Source: G963422445 sp963422445
GTDB taxonomy: Bacteria; Pseudomonadota; Alphaproteobacteria; Thalassobaculales; Thalassobaculaceae
Direction: 5' to 3'
Assembly (NCBI GenBank): GCA_963422445.2
Contig: OY729512.2
Location: 5,022,001-5,086,000 of the forward strand
Length of the DNA: 64,000 nucleotides
Shown: positions 45,418-54,168 of the stretch, piece after piece
Position numbering within the stretch: position 1 is the stretch's first letter
Layout: every line of letters starts with the position of its first letter
The notes under the pieces: generated by a model
What the model was told of the DNA's origin: nothing
The model's database searches: none
The model's input: only the letters and a program-made list of their open reading frames with translations
Translations under genes and position numbers: made by a program

Positions 45418-47767
45418 TCTTTCAATAGGACACAGTTAACAAGGTAATGCCGGTTCTTCATGTTCTGGGCATGCAGATTGGGCTTCGGCATTTCAGCGCC
45501 GGTACGATTGAGTGGCTGAAGGGGGCGTCCGGCGAGACGGGCCGGACGCGCCATTCGCTGGCGCGCGAGTTGTGCGAGCGCGAGAACTGGCGCAACCCTC
45601 GGGGCGTTCCGTGTCTTGCCCAAGCGAGCAAGGCTCTGTCGCGGCTGGCGGACAAGGTGGGCATTTGGTTGCCCGAGGCGCGGGCGATGCCGTGCCGGAC
45701 GCCGGGAACGGTGGGCGGCGAGGTCGAGCGGGGCTATCCGGACCTGGAACTGAGGTGCGGGCTGTCGGAGCTTGGGGAGGTCACGCTGGTCCCGGTCGGC
45801 GATGCGGCGGACAAGCGCTCGTGGCGGGAGATGATGGAGAGCCATCATCCGCAGGGGTGGTCGCGAAGGCCGGGTGCGGTGCTGAACTGGTGGATCGTTT
45901 CGTCGGTTCACGGCCGCCTTGGCGGCATCGGCTTCTGCGCCGCGAGCTGGCATCAGGCGGCCCGCGACGCCTTCATCGGCTGGTCGGCTGCGGCGCGGGT
46001 CGCCAACCTGACGCAGCTGGTCAACCAGCATCGCTTTCTCCTGCTGCCCGGCGTCCGGGTCGACAATCTGGCGTCGCATGTGCTGGCGCTGTCGACGGCG
46101 CGCCTGGCCGGCGACTGGCAGGCGGCGCATGGGGCCGTGCCGTTGGCCGCCTACACTTATGTGGGTCCCGAGCGGCGCGGCACCTGCTACCGCGCGGCGG
46201 GCTGGAAGTGTTGCGCCGAGCGGACCTCGGGGTCTCCGCCGGGGCGCCGCGCGGCGGCGCCGAAATCGGTGTGGATCAAGCCCTTGGCCGAGGGCTGGCG
46301 GGACGCCTTGTGCCGGGAGCCGGCGCCCATCCTCGGCACGACGCCCGAGCCCTGCCGGGTCAAAGGCGCGGACTGGGCCGACTTCGAGTACGGCCGCAGC
46401 TCGCATCCCGACGGCCGCCTGCGCAAGCGGCTGTTGGCGATGGGCCGGGCATGGGAGAATGCCCCCGGTGCGTCCCTGCCCGTGATCTTCCCCGCAGAGG
46501 CGGAGCAGAAGGCCGCCTACCGGCTGCTGTCCAACGACAGGATCAAGATGGACGACATTCTTCAACCCCACCGCGAGGCGACGGTCGAGCGCTGCCGGCT
46601 GGAGCCGGTGGTCCTCGCCATCCAGGACACCACGACGCTGAACTACAACGGCCACCGCAAGACCACGGGCCTGGTGGACCTCGGCGGCGGCGGCTCGGGA
46701 ACAAGGGGGATCCTCGCCCATGTCGGGCTTGCGATCAGCGAAACCCGGCGTCCGCTCGGGGTGTTCGAACTCAACGCCACCCAGCGCGACGGCGCGGACG
46801 CGGCCGGCGAGGCCGAGCCGGAGAGCGTGCGCTGGCTGCGCCGGCTCGAGAGCGCCGGGCAGCTCGCGATGGCCTGTCCCGACACCCGCGTGGTCACGGT
46901 CTGCGACCGTGAGGGCGACATATGGGAGATGTTCTGCAAGGCGCGCGAGAGCGGCGACGGGCTGTTGATCCGCTCCGACCGCGGCCGGCAGCGCCGGGCT
47001 GTCGTCGACGGCAAGACACCGGACTTGTGGGACGTCGTGGCGGCGCAGCCGGTGCTGGGGACGAAAACCATCGAACGCCTCCCCTGCGGCGGTCCCCGCA
47101 GACGCCGCAGGCGCAAGGCCCGCCTCGACCTGCGCGCCGCCGGCGTCGAACTCGCGCCGCCGAGGAACAGGGCCAACCAGGCGCCGCTGCCCATGCTCGC
47201 CGTCTCGGTCCAGGAACCCGACCCGCCGAAGCGCTGCAAGCCGCTCCACTGGCTCTTGCTCACCACCGAGGGCGAGGCCGACATCGACAACGCCCGGCGC
47301 ATCGTTGCCTGGTACGAGGCGCGCTGGACCGTCGAGGAATACTTCAGGATCCTCAAGGTCGGCACCCGCGTCGAGGATCGCAGGCTCGACGACGCCGACG
47401 ACCTGCGAAAGTGTCTCGCCTTCGACGGCGTCACCGCATGGCGCGTCATGGACCTCGAACGCCTCGCCCGCGACAAGCCTCACATGCCCGCGCGCGAGCG
47501 CTTCACCGAGCACGAAATCAACGTCCTCTAAGTCTGGCTCAGATACCATCGCATCATCCGCGCCCCGCCCGGCAAGCCTCCCGACATCCGCACCGTCGTG
47601 GTCGACCTCGCACGCGTCGCAGGCTTCCATACCAGCAAGCAACAGCCCCTCCCCGGAACCGAGAAAATCTGGCAGGCATGGCAGCGATACAAAGCCGGAA
47701 TCGACTTCATCAACGCATGGGACAACATCCAATGAACGGAACCTTCTCAGCAGTGGGAGATTGATAG
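45418..47767 (+). mobile_element. IS4-family (Tn5/IS50-like) element with a DUF4338 domain
   Basis: It is inserted in the restriction gene and flanked by CCGATGGG at 45410-45417 and 47768-47775. Its ends are weak inverted repeats, TCTTTCAATAGGACACAG on the left and CTATCAATCTCCCACTG inward from the right. About 2.35 kb long, unusually large for this family because of the extra N-terminal domain. Confidence 0.8.
45447..47734 (+). pseudogene. DUF4338 (DruA-like)-IS4/Tn5-type transposase fusion with late stop
   Basis: Residues 1 to about 300 follow the DUF4338 pattern: HSLARELCERENWRN, LVPVGDAADKRSWREMM, GGIGFCAASWHQAARDAFIG, QHRFLLLPGVRVDNLASHVL and RRGTCYRAAGWKC. From about residue 310 it is a Tn5-type transposase: DWADFEYGRSSHPDGRLRKR, EAEQKAAYRLLSNDRI, VVLAIQDTTTLNYNGH (first Asp), VVTVCDREGDIWEMF (second Asp) and YEARWTVEEYFRILK with the YREK signature. 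A TAA at 47529-47531 cuts it after 694 residues; the frame goes on, from VWLRYHRIIRAPPGKPPD, for about 67 codons to 47734. DUF4338 is the family of the Druantia protein DruA. Confidence 0.85.
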
Positions 47768-48009
47768 CCGATGGGCGGGCCTGATCGGAAGCCGGGTGCG
47801 GGCCGACACGATGAACATGGAAGCCTTCGGCGGATGGGACTTCGACGATCATCCCTTCGCCGCGCTCGGGGGGTACGATCAGGCGCGGCGCGTGTTCGGC
47901 GGCGAGGAATCGCTGGGGCGGCTGATCGACGGGTTCAACGCCGCGGTGTTCGGCCAATGGCAGACGACCGGCGGGGCCGAAGGCCCTCGAGCCGGGGAGT
48001 GTTGACTGC

Positions 48010-48166
48010 ATGCCCATGACCCCAGATCTTCGGCGCGGCATCGACCGCATCCGCGACTACCTGTTCGGCGGCGGCTATCCGAACCCGGCCCAGAACGCCG
48101 AGCAGCTCAGCTTCCCGATCTATTTCTGCATGTACGAGGCGGCAGACGCCGCAGGGTTGCCCACCT
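48010..48166 (+). pseudogene. Type I methylase (HsdM-like) N-terminal fragment
   Basis: MTPDLRRGIDRIRDYLFGGG, then NPAQNAEQLSFPIYFCMYEA, is the N-terminal helical domain of a type I methyltransferase, 5 bases after the broken restriction gene. The similarity ends after AADAAG, and the frame runs on into unrelated sequence. Confidence 0.7.
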
Positions 48167-48300
48167 GCGCCGATGCGTGTCGTCGAAGCGGTTGGCGGCG
48201 GCCGAGAAGAACGGCCCGGAATCGTTGCCCTATGCCGTCCGGGACACGCCGCTACCGAGTTCGAGAAGTACCGAAAGTCCATGTCGTGACGGGCGGGCAG

Positions 48301-48600
48301 ATGAGCCTTGATCTCGCGAGATGGCCAAGCGGGAGCGTCATCCTCGACCGCATCCGCGCCGAAAGCCGTGACGAGTCTGAGAAGGGGCGCTGGTTCGAGC
48401 AGCTGTTCATGCGCATCGCGCTTCAGCAGCCCGAATTCGAGATCGAAGGGATCTGGCGCTGGCCCGACTGGCCGAAGCGCGAGGCGTTGACCGGCCTCGA
48501 CGGCCGCGACTTCGGGATGGATCTCGTGGCGCGGCGAACCTCGGGCGAGAGGGGCGCCATCCAGTGCAAGTGCTACGAGGACCGACACACATTCGGTAAA
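48301..48600 (+). pseudogene. Type ISP-like restriction/helicase enzyme, N-terminal fragment
   Basis: The frame from 48301 gives VILDRIRAESRDESEKGRWF, EQLFMRIALQQPEFEIEGIW, RWPDWPKREALTGLDGRDFG and MDLVARRTSGERGAIQCKCY. This resembles the Mrr-like nuclease domain at the start of single-chain restriction-modification helicases; the D...E/QxK nuclease pattern is seen in FGMDL...AIQCKCY. It is cut after about 100 residues. The family call is from memory of the pattern. Confidence 0.6.
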
Positions 48601-48674
48601 GGCCAGATCGGCCGGGAAGGCAGAAGGATGGATCAAGCCATAGCATCGAAATCAGCCTCGGCTCGCGTTTGCAT

Positions 48675-48702
48675 TTAACGTCGGACAGTCGGACACTATA
48701 AA
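48675..48702 (+). promoter_or_regulatory. Candidate promoter of the hsd operon
   Basis: TTAACG (48675-48680) and TATAAA (48697-48702) are separated by 16 bases. The spacer contains the direct repeat TCGGACA-G-TCGGACA. The hsdR start is 29 bases further on with GGAGTGAG before it. Confidence 0.35.
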
Positions 48703-48730
48703 CAGACGCTAAACGGAGTGAGTCCCGACG

Positions 48731-51700
48731 ATGGCGATGGCGATGACCACACCCGAACGCGATCTTGAAGAGGCCCTTGTCGCGAAGCTACGGGATCTCA
48801 AATACGAATATCGCCCCGACATCCGCGATCGAGCAACGCTTGAAGCAAACTTCAGGGAAAAGTTCGAAGCCCTGAATCGTGTCACACTCACCGATGGCGA
48901 GTTCCAGAGACTCCTCGATGAGATCGTCACACCCGACGTGTACAAAGCCGCCCGGACCCTCCGTAACCGGGAAGCGTTCATCCGCGACGACGGCACACCG
49001 CTCAACTACACCCTCGTCAATATCAAGGACTGGTGCAAGAACAGCTTCGAGGTCGTCAATCAGCTCCGCATCAATACGGACAACAGCCATCACCGATACG
49101 ACGTCATACTCCTGATCAACGGCGTCCCGGTCGTTCAGATCGAGCTAAAGACGCTTGGGATCAGCCCGCGGCGGGCGATGGAGCAGATCGTCGACTACAA
49201 GAACGATCCCGGTAACGGATACGCCAAGACGCTGCTCTGCTTCGTCCAACTCTTCATCGTCAGCAATCGCACGGACACGTGGTACTTCGCAAATAACAAC
49301 ACGCGGCATTTCGCCTTCGACGCCGACGAGCGGTTCCTTCCAGTCTACCAGTTCGCGGCCAAGGACAACACCAAGATCACCCACCTCGACGACTTCTCCG
49401 ATCGGTTCCTCGCCAAATGCACGCTCGGCCAGATGATCAGCAAGTACATGGTCCTTGTCGCGAGCGAGCAGAAGCTCCTGATGATGCGCGCGTATCAGAT
49501 CTACGCCGTCAAGGCCATCGTCGACTGCATCGATCAGAACTGCGGCAACGGCTACATCTGGCACACGACCGGCTCGGGCAAGACGCTCACCTCCTTCAAG
49601 GCCTCGACGCTCCTCAAGACCAACGAGAGCATCCACAAGTGCCTGTTCGTCGTCGATCGCAAGGACCTCGACCGCCAGACCCGCGAGGAGTTCAACCGGT
49701 TCCAGAAGAACTGCGTCGAGGAAAACACCAACACCGCGGCGCTCGTCCACCGCCTCCTGTCCGACGACTACGCGGACAAGGTCATCGTCACGACCATCCA
49801 GAAGCTCGGGCTCGCCCTCGACGAGGACAGCAAGCACAACCGGCATAACATCGCTCGGGGGCGGTCAACGTCCAAGCAGCGGCTTGAGCAGCTCCGAGAC
49901 AAGCGGATGGTCTTCATCTTCGACGAGTGCCACCGCTCGCAGTTCGGCGAGAACCACAAGGCCATCAAGGAGTTCTTCCCAAACTCCCAGCTCTTCGGTT
50001 TCACCGGCACCCCGATCTTCGAGGACAACGCGACCGTCAGGAAGATCAAAGGAGACGTCGCCACCCTTCGAACCACCGAAGACCTCTTCCAGAAAGAACT
50101 CCACGCTTACACCATCACCCACGCGATCGAGGATCGGAACGTCCTCCGCTTTCACGTGGATTACTACAAGCCCGAGGACGCTCCAGCTCTCAAGCTCGGC
50201 CAGACTCTCACCAAGCAGGCGGTTGCCCAGGCCATCCTCGACAAGCACGATGCCGCGACCGGCGGCCGACGTTTCAACGCGCTGCTCGCTACAGCCTCCA
50301 TCAACGACGCCATCAAGTACTACGAAGTCTTCAAGAGGCTCCAGGCCGAACGGCAGTCCGCCGACCCGGAGTTTGTCCCTCTCAAGATCGCCGCCGTGTT
50401 TTCGCCGCCTGCGGAGGGCAACAAAGATGTCCGGCAGATCCAGGAGGACCTTCCCCAGGAGAAAGAGGACAACCGGCACGACCCCGAGGGCAAGAAGACC
50501 GCGCTCAAGGCCATCATCGCCGACTACAACCAGCGGTATGGCGCGAACCACGACATCAACAACTTCGACCTCTACTACCAGGACATCCAGCAGCACATCA
50601 AGTATCAGCAGTTTCCCAATCGAGACCCGCACCGCAAGGGCCAGGAAAAGATCGACCTCACCATCGTCGTCGACATGCTCCTCACCGGCTTCGACGCCAA
50701 GTTTCTCAACACGCTCTACGTCGACAAGAATCTCACGCGCCACGGCCTGATCCAGGCCTTTTCCCGCACGAACCGCGTCCTCAACGCCACCAAGCCCTAC
50801 GGCCACATCCTCGACTTCCGCCAGCAGCAGAACAGCGTCGATGCCGCTATCGCTCTCTTCTCCGGCGCCCAGCCCGACCGGGCCCGCGAAATCTGGTTGG
50901 TCGACAAGGCTCCCGTCGTCATCGACAACTTCAAGCAGGCCGTTACCGACCTCGGCGAGTTCATGCAGTCGCAAGGCCTCGAAACCAAGCCCGATCAGGT
51001 GAACAATCTGATGGGCGACGACGCCCGGGTCCAGTTCATCAAGCACTTCAAGGAGGTCCAGCGCCTCCGGACCGAGCTCGACCAGTACACCGACCTCACC
51101 GACGAGCAGCACGAGCAGATCGCGCAGATCCTCCCCAAGGACGACCTCCGCGCCTTCCGCGGCGCGTACCTCGAAACCGCCCAGCGCCTGAAAGAGCAGC
51201 AGGGCGCACCCGGAAGGGACGGCGAGCCGACCAAGCCCGAGATCGACCAGCTCGACTTCGAGTTCGTCCTCTTCGCCTCCGCCATCATCGACTACGACTA
51301 CATCATGAAGCTGATCACCAAGTACTCCGGACAGGACCCCACGAGGGTCCAGATCAGCCGCGAGCAGCTCATCGGGCTGATCCGGCCCGACGCCAAGTTC
51401 CTCCGCGAGCGGGAGGAGATCACCGAGTACGTCCGCTCACTCAAGGAGGGCGAGGGCCTCGACGAGGCTGCGATCTGCGCCGGTTACGAGCAGTTCAAGG
51501 TCAGGAAGCAGGCCAAAGAGATCGCCGACCTCGCTCAGGCCCACGGTCTGACGACCGAATCCCTCACGGCCTTCACCGACACCATCCTCCAGCGCATGAT
51601 CTTCGACGGCGAGCAGCTCACCGACCTCATGGAGCCGCTCGACCTGGGCTGGCGCGAACGTCGCGAGCGGGAACTCACCCTCATGGCCGATCTCGCTCCG

Positions 51701-51760
51701 ATCCTGAACAAGCGGGCCCACGGCCGGAACATCTCGGGCCTCAACGCTTACGAGTATTAA
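48731..51760 (+). CDS. hsdR: Type I restriction enzyme subunit HsdR
   Basis: The motor and nuclease subunit of a type I restriction complex (with HsdM and HsdS), 1009 residues, the normal size. The N-terminal nuclease has LLINGVPVVQIELKTLG with the ExK core. The helicase has HTTGSGKTLTSFKAS (motif I), VFIFDECHRSQFGEN (motif II), FGFTGTPIF (motif III) and later VDMLLTGFDAKFLNTLYVDK and IQAFSRTNRVLN (motifs V and VI). The C-terminus is rich in helix. It is EcoR124-like in layout. The gene is undamaged, first in the operon, and followed after 13 bases by hsdS. It needs the HsdS and HsdM partners, of which HsdS is broken. Confidence 0.93.
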   Translation: MAMAMTTPERDLEEALVAKLRDLKYEYRPDIRDRATLEANFREKFEALNRVTLTDGEFQRLLDEIVTPDVYKAARTLRNREAFIRDDGTPLNYTLVNIKDWCKNSFEVVNQLRINTDNSHHRYDVILLINGVPVVQIELKTLGISPRRAMEQIVDYKNDPGNGYAKTLLCFVQLFIVSNRTDTWYFANNNTRHFAFDADERFLPVYQFAAKDNTKITHLDDFSDRFLAKCTLGQMISKYMVLVASEQKLLMMRAYQIYAVKAIVDCIDQNCGNGYIWHTTGSGKTLTSFKASTLLKTNESIHKCLFVVDRKDLDRQTREEFNRFQKNCVEENTNTAALVHRLLSDDYADKVIVTTIQKLGLALDEDSKHNRHNIARGRSTSKQRLEQLRDKRMVFIFDECHRSQFGENHKAIKEFFPNSQLFGFTGTPIFEDNATVRKIKGDVATLRTTEDLFQKELHAYTITHAIEDRNVLRFHVDYYKPEDAPALKLGQTLTKQAVAQAILDKHDAATGGRRFNALLATASINDAIKYYEVFKRLQAERQSADPEFVPLKIAAVFSPPAEGNKDVRQIQEDLPQEKEDNRHDPEGKKTALKAIIADYNQRYGANHDINNFDLYYQDIQQHIKYQQFPNRDPHRKGQEKIDLTIVVDMLLTGFDAKFLNTLYVDKNLTRHGLIQAFSRTNRVLNATKPYGHILDFRQQQNSVDAAIALFSGAQPDRAREIWLVDKAPVVIDNFKQAVTDLGEFMQSQGLETKPDQVNNLMGDDARVQFIKHFKEVQRLRTELDQYTDLTDEQHEQIAQILPKDDLRAFRGAYLETAQRLKEQQGAPGRDGEPTKPEIDQLDFEFVLFASAIIDYDYIMKLITKYSGQDPTRVQISREQLIGLIRPDAKFLREREEITEYVRSLKEGEGLDEAAICAGYEQFKVRKQAKEIADLAQAHGLTTESLTAFTDTILQRMIFDGEQLTDLMEPLDLGWRERRERELTLMADLAPILNKRAHGRNISGLNAYEY

Positions 51761-51773
51761 GGCAAGCGGAGAA

Positions 51774-52960
51774 ATGCCGGCAAACGTGTCATCAAGTGGA
51801 GCAGCAAAGCGGCGATTTCCAGAATTCATGGGTCAGCCGTTGCATCACGTTCGACTTCGAGACTTGACGGAAGAATCCACGGCAAGAAATGGTAGAAGGC
51901 TTTCTTCGGAAACAGTGATGGGGGTCAAGAAAGAGGATGGCATCGTTCCGATGGTGGAACGATTGGTCGCTGCGGACATCTCCCGGTACAAGCTCGTCCG
52001 CAACAATTGGTTCGCCTACAACCCGATGCGCCTGAACATTGGCTCTATCGCACGATGGCAGGGCGAAAGCGATGTTCTCGTGAGTCCAGACTACGTCGTA
52101 TTCCGCTGCCTTGAGCGATCTATGCCAACGACGCTCCTTCCAGAATACTTCGATAGCTTTCGCGGTTCTAGGCAATGGGATGCTTTCGTAAGCGAAGCCG
52201 GCGATGGTGGAGTACGTGTTCGCATTTATTACCGTGACATTGCACAACTGCAATTGGCGCTGCCCGATGTCGAGGAGCAGCAGAATATCGCCGACTGCCT
52301 CGGCTCGCTGGGCGACCTGATCGCAACGGAGGGCCGCAAGCTCGACGCCCTGCGGCAGCACAAACAAGGACTGATGCAACAGCTCTTTCCTCGGCCCGGC
52401 GAAACTGTGCCGCAGCTGCGGTTTCCGGAGTTTGAGGACGCTCCGGGTTGGCGACAAGCCACTATTGGTGAATTTTCCCCTTTCTCCTACGGCAAGAGCC
52501 TGCGGAAGGATATACGTAACTTGGCAGGGCATATCCCTGTATTCGGCTCTAATGGCCATGTTGGTTGGCATGACAAAGCGCTTACAGATGGTCCGACGAT
52601 TATTATCGGACGCAAAGGAACGGTAGGAGCGGTTCACTATTCGCCAGTCCCTTGCTGGCCTATCGACACCACGTTTTTTGTATCTGGTAGCGATGCGGAG
52701 TTAGTGAGCTTCAAATACTACGCTCTCAATGCACTAGGTTTGGCGGCGATGAATACCGATTCCGCTGTGCCAGGGCTTAACCGCAAAGCCTGCCAAGCGC
52801 GTGAGCTGCGAATTCCTCCGCAGTTCGAACAGCGCGTCATGCCGACTGCCTCGGCTCGCTGGACGACCTGATTACGAAGGAAGGCCGAAAGCTCGACGCC
52901 CTGCGGCAGCACAAACAGGGGCTGATGCAACAGCTCTTCCCCTCGCTGGACGGGCAGTAA
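51774..52960 (+). pseudogene. hsdS: Type I restriction specificity subunit HsdS, frameshifted near the end
   Basis: HsdS carries two target-recognition domains, each followed by a conserved spacer helix. Here the first spacer is IADCLGSLGDLIATEGRKLD followed by ALRQHKQGLMQQLFP. The second is ADCLGSLDDLITKEGRKLD, with the same tail, but it lies in another frame: after QFEQRVMP the main frame stops at 52871, and the repeat continues to a stop at 52960. Loss of the distal spacer would weaken HsdM binding. The first recognition domain ends near residue 165 and the second lies between the spacers. A one-base repair near 52840 would restore about 395 residues. Confidence 0.88.
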
Positions 52961-52963
52961 GTC

Positions 52964-54168
52964 ATGAGCGACGCAACCACGTTCACGAACCTCGATAATC
53001 TAGCCGTACACCTGCGGCAAGAGCTCGAGAACAAGAAGTTCATCCTGCTCTACGCCCATAACGGCACGGGCAAGACCCGGCTGTCCACCGCCTTCAGGAA
53101 CCTCGTCAACGGCGTGAACACCGATGACGAGACCGAACAGCGCGACACGCTCTACTTCAACGCCTTCATTGAAGACCTGTTCTCGTGGGACAACGATCTG
53201 GAGAATGACAGTGAGCGGAAGCTGACGCTCAACACGGATTCGAGCTTCTTCTCCGGTCTCGAGTCGATGGAGATGGACAATCGAATCCGTACCCTGCTCA
53301 AGCGTTACGCCGATTTTGAGTTCCGGATTGACACCACCACCTGGGATGTGGTCTTCGCCCGAGAGTTTAGAATGAAGAAGAATGGTACCGCCGGCGACGA
53401 GGCCGACAGTGCGGACGCGGGGCAGGGTGAGAGCGGAGACGAGTACGAAACCCGCCGTGAGGAGGCCATCAAGATCTCCCGTGGCGAGGAGAATATCTTC
53501 ATCTGGTGCTTCTTCCTCGCCATCGTCGAGCTTACGCTCGATGACGATGGAACCGGCCCCTACAACTGGGTGAAGCACATCTACATTGACGACCCGATCT
53601 CATCGCTCGATGAGCACAATGCCATCGCCGTGGCAAATCATCTGGCGAGGCTTCTCAAGAGGCATAAGAGCGGGATAAAGACGGTGATTTCGACGCATCA
53701 CACGCTGTTCTTCAACGTGCTGTGCAACGAACTGAATAAGGCGAACAAGTACTTTCTTAGCCGCGACGGGTCGCCGGAGGGGCTTCTCCTGCGCAAGACC
53801 GGGGATACGCCATTTTTCCACCATGTGGCCGCGCTCGCTGGGCTCTACAAGGTGGCACGCGATGGCAGGCTGTACATCCATCACTTCAACATGCTTCGAG
53901 CAATCCTGGAGAAGACCGCAAGTTTTTCATGGCTACCAGAGCTTTTCCGCGTGCATCAAACGCGACGCTGACGATGAAGACGGCATCCTTCACACACGGT
54001 TGATCAACATCCTCAACCACGGGCACTATTCATTGTTCGAGCCGCAGGAGATGCTGGAGGAGAACAAACGCTACTTTCGGGATCCTCCACGAGTTCATCA
54101 ACCAATACCCCTTCAATTCCGCCTTGTTCCCGAGTGAGCCGGCGGCTGCAATGAATGATGCGACATGA
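52964..54168 (+). pseudogene. ABC-type ATPase embedded in the hsd operon (RloA/PrrC-like), two late frameshifts
   Basis: It starts 3 bases after the hsdS stop. The ATPase parts are clear: Walker A in YAHNGTGKTRLSTAFR, a signature-like AIKISRGEENIFIWCFFLA, Walker B and D-loop in HIYIDDPISSLDEHNAIAVA, and the H-switch in TVISTHHTLFF. This is the SbcC/RloC/PrrC style. PrrC-type anticodon nucleases are known to sit inside type I operons, which suggests a tRNA-targeting or effector role; I cannot see the nuclease residues. The frame breaks near 53920 (continuing as GYQSFSACIKRDADDEDG) and near 54080 (continuing HEFINQYPFNSALFP) to a TGA at 54168 that overlaps hsdM. Confidence 0.75.

Larger units (their letters stand above)
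43508..48005 (+). pseudogene. Restriction endonuclease subunit R (EcoEI/HsdR-type), frameshifted and interrupted by an IS4 element
   Basis: It starts at GTG 43508. The nuclease domain shows YALYDRQSRPMAAIEAKRAR, followed by the helicase motifs EMATGTGKTRTAAAF, VITDECHRSIYGKW and GLTATP. Near 44525 one base is lost (YRIYKA-stop; TVKTAAGDGFEV resumes in the next frame), and near 45085 another, after ILYRQMRG. The last frame runs KAPHIGKTGFTIFDFVGVTD to QARW, where the IS at 45418-47767 begins. Behind it the C-terminus resumes as GLIGSRVRADTMNMEAFGGW and ends at 48005. A methylase fragment follows directly. Dead in three places. Confidence 0.85.

Noticed and set aside
45066..48050. A 994-codon open frame on the minus strand across the IS4 element.
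   Set aside because: It is the antisense shadow of the transposase and restriction genes in GC-rich DNA. Composition is low-complexity Arg/Ala/Gly and it has no family motifs.
49865..51112. A 415-codon minus-strand frame opposite hsdR, rich in Val, Leu and Glu.
   Set aside because: Its regular composition follows from the codon use of hsdR on the other strand. The plus-strand frame has all helicase motifs.
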